Positions 8,963 through 17,993 of a DNA stretch of 64,000 bases are shown piece by piece. The position numbers and the translations under genes are program-made. This DNA comes from Palsa-506 sp963709075 (GTDB lineage: Bacteria; Actinomycetota; Actinomycetes; Streptosporangiales; Streptosporangiaceae), in the NCBI GenBank assembly GCA_963709075.1, contig CAVPUY010000009.1:310001-374000 (forward strand), in the 5' to 3' direction. Position 1 is the stretch's first letter, and each line of letters starts with the position of its first letter. A model generated the notes under the pieces. The model did not search any database and was not told where the DNA came from. It saw only the letters and a list, made by a program, of their open reading frames with translations.

Positions 8963-9175
8963 TCAAAGCTTGTCAAATTCACCTCTTTTTATCCCGGTGA
9001 TAAAATCTAGCCACGTCGAATGACTGAATCTAAGGACCGGGCCGCCCGGATCCTTAGAATCACCGAGAAGTATAAGCTCCCCCTTTGGCGCCACCCGAAG
9101 GCATGCGCCTCCATTGCAAGCCCGCGCAACGCGCCAGGAGAGTCCCTCCTCACCTGCTTGAGTCGGCTGCGGCAT
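8963..9175 (-). CDS. DUF397 protein, XRE-linked copy
   Basis: A 70-residue DUF397 protein: ARACNGGACLRVAPKG, ILLGDSKDPGGP and WLDFITGIKRGEFDKL. I chose ATG 9175 because AGGAGA lies 9 bases upstream; an in-frame ATG at 9199 is possible. The gene is 67 bases downstream of the XRE/DUF5753 gene on the same strand, the usual pairing. Base composition is less GC-rich than the rest of the window, as in the XRE gene, which suggests they move together. Confidence 0.9.
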   Translation of the reverse strand: MPQPTQAGEEGLSWRVARACNGGACLRVAPKGELILLGDSKDPGGPVLRFSHSTWLDFITGIKRGEFDKL

Positions 9176-9242
9176 AGTTTCGGCTCTCCTATCTTTCATG
9201 AGTTACTCATGGGTTGCGGGGGCTATGGTGCGGATCTTCGGA

Positions 9243-10124
9243 TCACTCGCCATTGGATCTGGCTACGAGGACCTTCTTGGCATTCGCTATCAGCGCCGCC
9301 GATGCCTTTGGGCTCAACGCCTCGTCGCGCAGATAGTCTAGTGCCTCACGATAGCGCCTGATCTCTTCCGGGCGCTCAAGATAGAGGTGATGGACCAGCC
9401 CCTCCACAAACACGAGGGGCGGCAGCGGGTCGTTGTTAGGCGGCAGCGGCCGGTCAAATTCTAGCAGGTCAAAGTTACTATCGGCGCTGCCATGGGCGCC
9501 AACATCAAACGGAATAACTTGCACTGTGGCCTGATCGTCAGCTATTAGCTTGAGGATCTTGTCGAGCTGCTCGCGCAGAACGTCCTTACCGCCTACTTCG
9601 CGATACAATACTGCTTCGTCCAGCAACGCCCGATAGCGTGGTGGCTGGTCATCGGAAAGCAATTTCTGGCGGCGGAGCCGAGCCTCTACCCGCTGATCTA
9701 GAATCTTTGCGTCAATCTTCCGGTCAATGCCTCTTATGATGGCACGGGCGTAACTCTCGGTTTGCATCAGGGGAGGTACGAAGTACATGGCAAACGAGGT
9801 TATTGCCGCAGCCTCCTGCTCCATGCCTATAAACGGCGTTAGCTTAAGGTCGTCATACTGTGTCCACCAGCCAGGTTCGCGGGCCTGGCGGGCCAGTGTC
9901 ATGAGCTCGGCGGATTCCTTCTCGCCTACGTTGTAGATCCGGCACAGATCACGGACATCGCGAAGGCTCGGGCGGCGCGTCGCCGTCTCGATTCTGCTTA
10001 TCTTGGTCGCGGAGCAGAGCAACTGGTCGGCCACGGCCTCCACGGTCAGGTCGAGGCTGTTGCGCAATGCGCGGAGACGCGCGCCAAGTTCGCGCTGGCG
10101 CACCGTCGGGTTGGTCTCTGCCAT
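9243..10124 (-). CDS. XRE-family regulator with DUF5753 domain (Scr1 type)
   Basis: A 293-residue protein. The XRE helix-turn-helix lies at residues 12-70 (LGARLRALRNSLDLTVEAVA, SATKISRIETATRRPS), and DUF5753 follows (EPGWWTQYDD, IGMEQEAAAITSFAMYFVPP, RQKLLSDDQPPRYRALLDEA, VQVIPFDVGAHG). This is the standard partner of DUF397 proteins in actinomycetes, with about 20-30 copies in many genomes. The start at 10124 has GGGAGACG upstream. Codon use is less GC-biased than in neighbours. Its target is unknown; autoregulation of this locus is likely. Confidence 0.93.
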   Translation of the reverse strand: MAETNPTVRQRELGARLRALRNSLDLTVEAVADQLLCSATKISRIETATRRPSLRDVRDLCRIYNVGEKESAELMTLARQAREPGWWTQYDDLKLTPFIGMEQEAAAITSFAMYFVPPLMQTESYARAIIRGIDRKIDAKILDQRVEARLRRQKLLSDDQPPRYRALLDEAVLYREVGGKDVLREQLDKILKLIADDQATVQVIPFDVGAHGSADSNFDLLEFDRPLPPNNDPLPPLVFVEGLVHHLYLERPEEIRRYREALDYLRDEALSPKASAALIANAKKVLVARSNGE

Positions 10125-10217
10125 GCCTGCGTCTCCCCGAGGGCGCTAGCCCTCACCATCGACTGACAGCGACACCCGTCCAGCCGACAGCAAGGCGATA
10201 GCCTCAGTGCGCCGCCG

Positions 10218-10340
10218 TTGGCACTTGCCGCAAGCTAATTCGGACATCGTACACGACTTGACTGCTCAGCGGCAGAACTTTTGGCGGCGTCTTTCTGAGG
10301 ACTTTACATGCTCTCTCAGTCCGCGCCTGAACAGGCACGA
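10218..10340. repeat. Degenerate duplicated block, copy 1
   Basis: Four short identical words occur in the same order as in copy 2 (10631-10754): TGGCACTTGCC at 10219, TACACGA at 10250, TACATGC at 10305 and CTGAACAGGCA at 10327. The offset to copy 2 is 413-415 bases for all four, with little identity between them. This could be an old duplication or a conserved regulatory or ncRNA element. Confidence 0.5.
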
Positions 10341-10630
10341 TGCCTCCAGATCAGGGTGCGGGAGAGGGTAATTGCGAGAGGCCACAGTGACTTGGCGAGA
10401 CGATCGTAAACCTTTAGCTGGCCTGCGCCTATGGCAAGTGCCGAATCGGATGATCACCGCCGCGCGGCCGTGGGCCGCTCGGCGGTGCTGGCCTCACGGG
10501 AGGTAGCCAAGTACCTCGGCGCGCGCCAGCCTGGCACCGGCGGATGCCGCCGGGCACGGGCTGGGCTGGCGCTGGACGGGATATCGGCGCCTGCCGGAGC
10601 CGAATCGGCGATAGCCGAAGACGATCGCCG

Positions 10631-10754
10631 CTGGCACTTGCCAGGACCGCGCGGTGCGCGATGTTACACGAGAATTCATGGTCGGCGACATCCTGTCATA
10701 CGCCGCTCGCGGCGGTGTACATGCCAATCGTACATACGCTCTGAACAGGCATTA
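10631..10754. repeat. Degenerate duplicated block, copy 2
   Basis: TGGCACTTGCC at 10632, TACACGA at 10665, TACATGC at 10718 and CTGAACAGGCA at 10741 match copy 1 in order and spacing. The first word extends to the imperfect palindrome TGGCACTTGCCA, and its reverse complement recurs at 10893-10904. Confidence 0.5.
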
Positions 10755-11323
10755 TATGACCTGCTTGAGTCGGCGTGCTGTCGGTGAGGGGGTATCTCGG
10801 CCATGCTCCGGGCCGGAGCGGCGCCGCGGCCGGGCGGGAATCCGGGCAGCGCGGGCAATCATGATCTTCAGGTGCCGCTGGGTTATCGCCATTGGCAAGT
10901 GCCATTAGATGTGGGACTCTATGAGATGACGCCCGCAGAAGGTCTTGCGCCAGCCGCGGCCGCGCGGCGGGCCCGCAAGAGCAGGGGGCGCGAGAGGCGA
11001 GAGGCAAAGAGAGGGGCGCGAGAGGAAAGAGACCCAAGAGGAACGGGCGCGTGAAGACCTGCGGCCAGGCGAGCTGACATTCGTCGACACAGCGCCAAAA
11101 CACAGCACGGCCGATGTTGCCGCATCGACCGTGCCAATGACAGAAACCCCGCCGTGCTCCGGAAGGGCTGTTGTCGTGCTTCATGTTACCGGCAACCGCG
11201 CTGGATGCAAGACCCGCGCCCAGCCTGGCGGACGGCTGCCCCGGCAGCAGCCCGGTGACGAGGACCACGGCCGAGCGCTTCCGCGAACCCGCGACCAACG
11301 GCGACGCGAAAGGAGGTGCCAAA

Positions 11324-11515
11324 ATGTTCGTCGCTCAAGGAACGCCGCAGACCGTGGAATCCGTCCGGACGGTCATTGTGCTATTCGTCACGATCTCAGT
11401 GATCTTCTGGAAAGCGCTGCTGAAGATTGCCCTGACGGTCGCAGCGATAGTGCTGGCCGTCCTGCTGACATCGGGCGCGATCTGGATTCTCCAGCACGTC
11501 CGCCCGGGTAGCTAA
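11324..11515 (+). CDS. Small two-helix membrane protein
   Basis: A 63-residue protein. A near-perfect Shine-Dalgarno (AAAGGAGGTG) precedes ATG 11324, which fixes the start. Two hydrophobic segments, about residues 17-28 and 33-56 (VIVLFVTISVIF; ALLKIALTVAAIVLAVLLTS), span or insert in the membrane. No family is recognised. The unusually good RBS and clear hydrophobic design make it a likely real gene of unknown role. Confidence 0.7.
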   Translation: MFVAQGTPQTVESVRTVIVLFVTISVIFWKALLKIALTVAAIVLAVLLTSGAIWILQHVRPGS

Positions 11516-11578
11516 GTCAGCCGAGGCCTGCCGGCTGGCGCCGTCCGGCAGGCGCCATGCCGCCGTTTGCCGAATGGG

Positions 11579-13530
11579 TCAGGACACGTGCAGCGCGTTG
11601 TCATCTTCCAGGAAGCTGGTGACGTGCCCGATCAGGGTCTCCCTCCCGGTGAACTTCAGCGTGATCCGCTGGCCGGCGTACCTGGCCAGCGAGAACGAGT
11701 GCTTGCGGTAACCAGCCGCTGCGCCCTTGTTGGTGTACCTGGCCAGCCTCCGGAGCACCGCGCCGGCCGAATCCAGTACCCGCAAGGTGAGGGTGTCGGC
11801 TGCCGGGCCGGACCGGTCGTCCGTCGCCGTGGCGAGCCAGAACGAGAACGTCGCATGATGGCAGCCGGCCGGGATGGTGACCTTCTGGGCCAGCGTGTCG
11901 GTGTGCCTGACGCCGTAGCCGTCCAGCCACGCCAGCCGTGACCCGGAATGGGCGTACACCTCCTTGGTGGCCTTCGTCAGCACATGCTGGCCGGCCTGCC
12001 ATGGCCAGATCCTGCGGCGCTCGAAGCCCGGATCGCGCAGGAGCTGCCGCGCCGCGCAGCCGGCCACCGGGCTGCTGCCGGTGAAGGCGGCAGTCCCGTC
12101 CGGGCTGCCCAAGCCGGTCGGCCCGTCGTAGCCCGGCCGGGCGGTGCACAGGTAACCGCCGGCGCACCTGCCATCGGCGCCGGACGTGACATCGAACAGG
12201 CTGCTGGCGTGCTCGTACGGGTAAGACGCCGGGTAGCTGCCGGCAGCGGGCGGCCCGGCCAGCGCGTACACCGATGCGATGATCGGCGACGCGGCGCTGG
12301 TGCCGCCGACCTCCAGCCAGCACGGCGGTCGTAGCTGTCGTAGATCGCGACGCCGGTGTTCGGGTTGGCGTCGGCGGCGACGTCGTTCTCTGTCCGCATG
12401 GCGCAGCCGGCGTCGGCCTGCCAGGCCGGCTTGGCGTCGTCGGCAGAGCAGCCAGACCCGGTGCCTGCGCCGTGGCCGCGCCGGGCACTGCCCCACGCCC
12501 GCTCGGTCCAGCCGCGCGAGTCGCCCGCGCGGCGCAGCGTCGTGCCGCCGACGGACGTGACATACCGGGACGCGGCCGGATACGACGGGCCGTATCCGTT
12601 GTCGCCTGCCGCGGCCGTCACCGCGACGCCCGGATGCCGGTAGTACTTCGAGTCGAGTGCCGGGTCGGCAGCGGCCTCCGGCCTGCCGTAGCTGTTGGAT
12701 ACGTATTTGGCGCCCATGCTGACCGCCGTGTTCACCGCGGCCCCGAGGCTGGCGGCCCTGGCGCTGCGCGCCTCGACCAGCAGGATGTGGCAGTTCGGGC
12801 AGATGGCCGAGACCATTTCGATGTCCAGCGATTCCTCGGTTGCCCACCCGCTGCGGCCCGCTGCGCGCGGCAGCGGGCTGGCCTTCCCGGCCTGGTTGAC
12901 CTTCGTGAAGCAGCCGGCGCCGCAGTCAGGCAGTCCCCAGGCGGCACGATAGGCGGCCAGGTCGGACGCGGCATCGGGATCATCGAAGGCATCCACCACG
13001 GCGACCGTCTCGCCATCGCCTGCCGTCGCCGACGGCAGCTTGTATGCGCTCTGCAGGCTGGCCGGCCCGTAGCCGTCGCCGGCCGGCGCAGTATCCTCGC
13101 CCAGCCTGGCGCCGGCGCCGCGCCAGGCGGTACGGGTGGCGGCGGTACGGACGAGGACCAGGCACGACATCCGCCCGGCCCGGCTGGCCGCCGCGCATGC
13201 CCGCCGGTAGTCCCGCGCCGCCGGGACCGGGGAGCCGATGTCCGGTCCGGTGCGGGTGCCCGTCCCGGTGCGGGTGGCCGTTCCGGTGCGGGTGGCCGGC
13301 CGTGGCCTGGGTGGCGGCCGGGCGGCGGCGCTGCCAGTCGCGACCGCCAGCCCGCTGACCATCAGGGCAGCCATCGCGAGGCTGGCAAGCCGGGCCCGGC
13401 CCGGCCGGCCGGAGGCCAGCAGGCCGTGGCCTGGCCGCTGCCGGCCGTGGTCGAAGATCGCACGAGATGTTCCTCCTTGGCCGGGGGACAAGGCACGACA
13501 GGTACCTGACCTGCGATGATCAGCTACCAA
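11579..13530 (-). pseudogene. S53 (sedolisin) serine-carboxyl protease, frameshifted
   Basis: Two minus-strand frames make one secreted S53 peptidase. The first (11977-13530) holds a signal peptide (LASLAMAALMVSGLAVATG), a propeptide, the Glu/Asp pair in TEESLDIEM, SYG and AAGDNGYGPSYPA. The second (from about 12325 to 11579) holds the nucleophile motif WLEVGGTSAASP, the calcium-site region GYDGPTGLGSPDG, and then a carbohydrate-binding-like beta domain of about 130 residues. One base is lost or gained near 12325, between the acid residues and the Ser. The start is unresolved: TTG 13530 opens the frame, while the best RBS (AAGGAGGAAC) precedes a GTG in another frame. Sedolisins act at acidic pH outside the cell. 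Confidence 0.82.
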
Positions 13531-13869
13531 GAGCCATGTTGTCCGCTTGGCGGAACCCCCGTCATGCGAATGTGTAAACGTACAGATACGAACTGTTACT
13601 GCCGGTCTGCGGCCTCTCGGGATGCGTCAGAGCGGAACCGGGAGCCCGGCCCGCTCGTCGGGCATCGCCCCGGATGCCGCTTCAGGCGCCCGCGGCGCCG
13701 GTCAGCAGATGCGTGTGGCTGTCCGAGAAGCCGGGAACTTCGCGGGCGGTAACCTGCGTCGCCGTCACGCCACCATGATCGCGGGAACCGCCCGCCAGGG
13801 ATGACCGCGCTGATCTGGGGAACGTGGGGTAGCAGCACGCGTTGCCAGCCGGGCGGGGGCGAAGGACAG
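13531..13869. other. Intergenic stretch with a short amidohydrolase-like fragment
   Basis: No complete gene. On the minus strand a frame ending at 13682 contains VPGFSDSHTHLLTG, reminiscent of the metal-binding start of amidohydrolases (PGFIDSHTHL), but followed at once by a stop. It is too short to assign, and may be a remnant or chance. The rest is the divergent upstream region of the protease and the DNA ligase. Confidence 0.35.
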
Positions 13870-14865
13870 ATGGCTGAAACGGATGGCCGGGCGCAGCTGC
13901 CGGACGGCGCCCTGGCACCGGTCCCGGCGTGGCTGACGCCCGAGCTCGCCACGCTGACCAATGACCGCTTCTCCGATCCCGGCTGGCTGTTCGAGCGGAA
14001 GCTGGACGGCGAGCGCTGCCTGGCGTTCCGTGAGGGCCAGCGGGTGCGGCTCATGACGCGCAACAAGAAAGAGATCACCGCCACCTATCCCGAGCTGGCC
14101 GCGGCGCTGGCCGGGCAGCCGGACGTCGACTTCGTAGCCGACGGCGAGATCGTCGCCTTCGAGCGCGGCCGGACCAGCTTTGCCCGGCTGCAGCAGCGGA
14201 TGCAGGTGGCCAAGCCGGAGCCGGAGCTGATTCGCGCCGTGCGGGTGTACCTCTACCTCTTCGACCTGGTGTTCGCCGGCGGCCATGACATCAGGGGACT
14301 GCCGCTGCGCGAGCGGAAGGGCCTGCTCCGCCAGCTTGTCTCGTTCACCGGCCCGCTCCGCTTCACCGCGCACCGGAACGCCGACGGCGAGGCGTATTTC
14401 CGGCAGGCCTGCAGCCGGGGCTGGGAAGGGCTGATCGCCAAGCGGGCCGACGCTCCCTACCGGGCCGGCCGGAGCCGGGACTGGCTGAAGTTCAAGTGCG
14501 AGAACTCCCAGGAGTTCGTGATCGGCGGCTACACCGAGCCGCGCGGCACGCGGAGCGGGTTCGGCGCGCTGCTGCTCGGCTATTACCGCGCCGACGGCCG
14601 CCTGGCCTACGCCGGCAAGGTCGGCACCGGTTTCGACGGGCGGACGCTGGCCAGCCTGCACGCGGTGATGGCCGGCCTGGAGCGGCCACAGCCTCCGTTT
14701 GCCGGCGGCGCGCTGCCGCACGCGGACGTGCACTGGACCGAGCCGCGCCTGGTCGCCCAGGTCGGGTTCACCGAGTGGACGACGTCCGGGCAGCTAAGGC
14801 ACCCGAGGTACCTCGGCCTGCGCGAGGACAAGGACCCCGCCGAGGTCGTCCGCGAGAAGGGCTGA
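13870..14865 (+). CDS. ATP-dependent DNA ligase (LigD-ligase / LigC type)
   Basis: A 331-residue protein. The adenylation domain has the nucleophile Lys44 in FERKLDGER (motif I), VADGEIVAF (III), LYLFDLV (IIIa), WEGLIAKRADAPY (IV) and WLKFKC (V); the C-terminal OB domain follows (GGYTEPRGTRSGFGALLLGY, then VAQVGFTEWT). The length fits a stand-alone ligase of bacterial end joining or base-excision repair. The start is ATG 13870 with GAAGGAC upstream; the in-frame ORF opens earlier but lacks an RBS. A separate LigD polymerase domain lies at 31234-32160. No Ku gene is in the window. Confidence 0.92.
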   Translation: MAETDGRAQLPDGALAPVPAWLTPELATLTNDRFSDPGWLFERKLDGERCLAFREGQRVRLMTRNKKEITATYPELAAALAGQPDVDFVADGEIVAFERGRTSFARLQQRMQVAKPEPELIRAVRVYLYLFDLVFAGGHDIRGLPLRERKGLLRQLVSFTGPLRFTAHRNADGEAYFRQACSRGWEGLIAKRADAPYRAGRSRDWLKFKCENSQEFVIGGYTEPRGTRSGFGALLLGYYRADGRLAYAGKVGTGFDGRTLASLHAVMAGLERPQPPFAGGALPHADVHWTEPRLVAQVGFTEWTTSGQLRHPRYLGLREDKDPAEVVREKG

Positions 14866-14997
14866 GCCGCGGACCGAGAGATCCGGCCGGAGCGTTCGTC
14901 ATACCAGGCGTAAGCCATCCCGGGCAGCTGCCCATTCAGCCCGTCTGGGCGTATGCCCACCGCGGGCGGGAGCCCGCACCGACGAGAGGAACATCCC

Positions 14998-15349
14998 ATG
15001 CCAGCTCCGGTGGTTCATTTCGAGATCCGGTCGTCCGACCCGGACGCGACCAGGTCGTTCTACGGCAAGCTGTTCGGCTGGACCTTCCCTGACGGCGGGA
15101 TTCCCGGCTACAGCTACATCGACTCAGGCGTCGAGGGCAGCGTGCCCGGCGGAATCAGCCCGCTGCAGGGCGGCGAGCCGCTGGTGACCTTCTTCGTCGG
15201 GGTGCCGGACGTCGCGGCTACCCTGGAGGCCGCCGCCGCGCAGGGCGGCCGCGTCGTGCCAGCCGGCCACCTCGGTGCCTGGCGTGACCTTCGGGCTGCT
15301 GGCCGACCCGCAGGGCCAGGTCGTCGGCGTGGCCAGTCAGGACGCCTGA
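14998..15349 (+). pseudogene. VOC-family protein, frameshifted near the C-terminus
   Basis: Start ATG 14998 with GAGAGGAAC upstream. Residues 1-95 follow the VOC pattern (VVHFEIRSSDPDATRSFYGK, LFGWTF, GISPLQGGEPLVTFFVGVPD). After AGHLG (about 15283) the expected ending P-G-V-T-F-G-L-L-A-D-P-Q-G continues in another frame, to TGA at 15347-15349. A one-base indel splits it. The intact form would be about 117 residues, normal for a single-module VOC protein of unknown substrate. Confidence 0.78.
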
Positions 15350-15421
15350 CCTGTTCCGCGCCGAACCAGGACGAGCAGCCGGCCGGCCGGGCGGGGCCTG
15401 CTGGCAGGGAGGGCCGCGCAC

Positions 15422-16440
15422 ATGACGGCTTCCGCCGAGCCCGCCGATCTGCTCGCCCGGGCGGTCGCCGGCGACGACGCGGCGTTCGCCATCCTCATCC
15501 AGCCGCACGAGCGATCGGTCTTCCGGCACTGCTATCGCATGTTCGGGTCGGGAGCCGACGCGGAGGACGCCACGCAGGACACGCTGGAACGGGCCTGGCG
15601 CCGGCTGACGACCTATGACGGCTCGGGGCCGTTCGGTGCCTGGCTGCATCGCATCGCGACCAACGTCTGCCTGGACGCGCTGCGCCGGCGGCGCGCTCGC
15701 ATCGGCCGGCCGGATACGGCCGGCCGGTGCCAGCCGGGGGCGGCGCTGACGCCGCCGGATCCGGAGCTGGCCTGGGTCGAGCCGGTCAGCGACGCGGAGC
15801 TGGCGGGCGCCGGCGACCCGCAGGATGAGCTGGTCCGCCGCGAGGAGATCAGCCTGGCCTTCGTCGCCGCGCTGCAGCGCCTCGCTCCGCGGCAGCGGGC
15901 CGCCCTGCTGCTGCACGACGTGCTCGGGTTCAGCCATGCCGAGGTCTCCGACGTGCTGAGCGTCAGCACGTCGGCAGTGAACAGCCTGCTGTCCCGGGCC
16001 CGCGTGCAGGCCAGGGAAGGTTCCGGCGCGCCGCAGCCGGAAGTCACCGATCCGCGGGTGCGGCGGCTGCTCGACCGGTACGTGGAAGCCTGGCGGCTCG
16101 CCGACATCGACGGGTTCGTCCGGCTGGTCACCGAGGATGTCTGCTTCTCCATGCCGCCGATGAGCACGTGGTTCAGCGGCCGGGACGCGGCGGCAGCCTT
16201 CGTCGAGGCCGCGATCTTCGGCCCGGCCCGGCCGGCGGCATCCGGCTCGTGCCGGGCTACTGCAACGGGCAGCCTGCCTTCGGCGCCTACTCGCCGGATG
16301 CCAGCGGCCGCCTCGCGGTGACCGGCTTGCAGGTAATCCAGCTTGTCCGGGTCGACGGCCAGCCGCTGATCAGCGCGCTGGTGTCCTACCGGGACGCCGC
16401 CATCGCCATCCGCTGCGGCCTGCCCGAGTTCATCAGCTAA
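15422..16440 (+). pseudogene. ECF sigma factor with SnoaL-like C-terminal domain, frameshifted
   Basis: Residues 1-200 hold sigma region 2 (HERSVFRHCYRMFGSGADAE, DATQDTLERAW) and region 4 (LQRLAPRQRAALLLHDVLGF, SVSTSAVNSLLSRAR). A SnoaL-like domain follows (LLDRYVEAWRLADIDGFVRL, MPPMSTWFSGRDA), as in SigG/SigX5-type ECF factors, where this domain replaces an anti-sigma factor. Near 16230, in GCCCGGCCGG repeats, the frame changes; the ending GGIRLVPGYCNGQPAFGAY and FIS-stop at 16440 lies in the next frame. The intact length would be about 339 residues, normal for the group. GGGAGGG precedes the ATG. Confidence 0.85.
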
Positions 16441-16554
16441 CCCGGCCGCGACGACGTGCACCTGGGCGCTGGCCGGGCGGCTGCTAATTCCGTTGACCCG
16501 ACGAAGTTAGGAGCATTAACTTATTGGCAACTATCACTTACCAAGGAGCTAATC

Positions 16555-17316
16555 ATGGCAACGGACATCCGGGCAGGCCATCGGCCCGCGGCCGCCCTTT
16601 CCTGGCGGCGCGGCCTGCTGACGATCCCGGCGGTGGCTGGCATCGCCTACGCGGTTGCGTGGCTGGCTGGCCTGAGCATCTTCTCGTCGTCCGCAGCGGT
16701 GCGGACTACCGGCGCCAAGGTTCTCGCCGCGGACGCCGGGCACCAGGCCGCGGCGACCACGCAGTTCGTGCTGACCGAGGGGGCGGCCGCCGTCTTCCTC
16801 GCCGTGGTCGCGATCGCCATCGGCCAGGCCGGCTTGCGCGCCGCCGACGGCCGGGCTACCTGGACCGCCGACGGCCGGGCGGCCTGGGCGGCCGGGACGG
16901 CCAGGGCAGCCTGGGTCACGATCACCGCCGGCCTGCTCGCGGTCGCCATCTCGCTGGTGCAGTGCGGGCTCGGCGTGTACCTGACGTCTTCCGTAGTGCC
17001 GGCCGGCCACCCGGCCGCTGCCGGGAACCTGACCGACGCGATCACCAGGCTGGACGGCGTGAAGATGCTCGCGCTCGCGATCATGGCGCTGGCTGGCGTT
17101 GCGCTGGCCCGGCATGCCGCGGTGCTGCCCGGCTGGCTGGCTTACACCGGGATCGCGCTGGCCGTGGCGATCGTCGTGTCCGGCTTCGGGTACCTGCTGC
17201 TGCTCGATTCGGTGGCGCTGGCCGCGTGGATCTCGCTGCCCCTGCTGCTGGTCTGGGTGACCGGATCCGGGATCGTGCTCGGCCGCGCCGCCCGCGCTGG
17301 CGGCCCGGGCCGGTAG
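16555..17316 (+). CDS. Integral membrane protein, about six helices
   Basis: A 253-residue protein. The start is ATG 16555, with AAGGAGCTAATC before it. About six hydrophobic segments: residues 20-40, 70-90, 117-140, 165-185, 190-215 and 220-240. No conserved domain recognised; the layout resembles DUF4386-type proteins, but I cannot confirm that. The TetR gene starts 9 bases after its stop, so the regulator probably controls this gene and itself. Confidence 0.72.
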   Translation: MATDIRAGHRPAAALSWRRGLLTIPAVAGIAYAVAWLAGLSIFSSSAAVRTTGAKVLAADAGHQAAATTQFVLTEGAAAVFLAVVAIAIGQAGLRAADGRATWTADGRAAWAAGTARAAWVTITAGLLAVAISLVQCGLGVYLTSSVVPAGHPAAAGNLTDAITRLDGVKMLALAIMALAGVALARHAAVLPGWLAYTGIALAVAIVVSGFGYLLLLDSVALAAWISLPLLLVWVTGSGIVLGRAARAGGPGR

Positions 17317-17325
17317 GCTCCCGCC

Positions 17326-17937
17326 GTGCCGCGGATAGGTCTCAACGCCGAGCGCGTCATCGCCGCGGCCGCGGCGGTGGCGGACGAGACCGGGCTTGAC
17401 CGGCTGACCATGGCCGCCGTCGCCAAGCGGCTCGGCGTGTCACTGCCCGGGCTGTACAAGCACATCGACGGCATCGACGGGCTCCGGCGCGACCTGGCCA
17501 TGGCCGGCGTCCGGGACCTGACGGCGGCCATGACCGCGTCCGCATGCGGCCGGTCCGGGCGGGAGGCGCTGCATGCAGTCGGCGCCGCCTACCGGTCCTA
17601 CGCCGCCCTGCACCCGGCGCTGTGCGCGGCCAGCATCCGGGCGCCTGCGCCGGATGACGCCGAGCACCTGGCGGTGAGCGACGCCGCCCTGGCCGTGCTG
17701 CGCGCGGTCCTGAGCGGCTACCGCATCACCGGCGATGACGTCATCCATGCGATCCGCTGCCTGCGCGTGGCGCTGCACGGGTTCGTCTCCCTGGAGGCGG
17801 CCGGCGGCTTCGGGCGGCCGCAGTCGGTCGACGTGACGTTCGCCCGCCTGATCGACTCGCTGGACGCGGCCTTCAGCCGCTGGGCTGAGACGGCGGAAGC
17901 CCAGGCCGCCGAACCAGCGGGCCGCCCGGGCCGATGA
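17326..17937 (+). CDS. TetR-family regulator
   Basis: A 203-residue protein starting with GTG 17326. N-terminal helix-turn-helix: VIAAAAAVADETGLDRLTMA, then AVAKRLGVSLPGLYKHIDGI. The C-terminal domain is of the WHG type (AYRSYAALHPAL, ALHGFVSLEAAGGFG). It probably forms an operon with the membrane protein 9 bases upstream and may respond to a substrate of that protein. No operator was identified by eye. Confidence 0.88.
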   Translation: MPRIGLNAERVIAAAAAVADETGLDRLTMAAVAKRLGVSLPGLYKHIDGIDGLRRDLAMAGVRDLTAAMTASACGRSGREALHAVGAAYRSYAALHPALCAASIRAPAPDDAEHLAVSDAALAVLRAVLSGYRITGDDVIHAIRCLRVALHGFVSLEAAGGFGRPQSVDVTFARLIDSLDAAFSRWAETAEAQAAEPAGRPGR

Positions 17938-17993
17938 TGTGCGGACAGCCGAGAGGCCTGCCTGGCATCGGCTTTCCCTTGGCTGAGGGCGGG

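Larger units (their letters stand above)
10125..11323. other. 1.2-kb stretch without a supported gene
   Basis: ORFs here lack domains, good start sites and codon bias. The stretch holds a degenerate duplicated block (10218-10340 and 10631-10754), two more copies of the GGCAAGTGCC decamer (10433, 10894), and a purine-rich tract with the 13-mer GGGGCGCGAGAGG twice, 28 bases apart (10985 and 11013). A 16-mer from the DUF397 gene (9152-9167, ACCTGCTTGAGTCGGC) recurs at 10759-10774. Confidence 0.6.

Noticed and set aside
10431..10787. Plus-strand ORF of 118 codons next to the XRE gene
   Set aside because: No domain or RBS, and it runs through the duplicated non-coding block in different frames.
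13682..13760. Amidohydrolase start (VPGFSDSHTHLL)
   Set aside because: Followed by a stop after 8 residues and without any downstream homologous part, so it cannot be called a gene.
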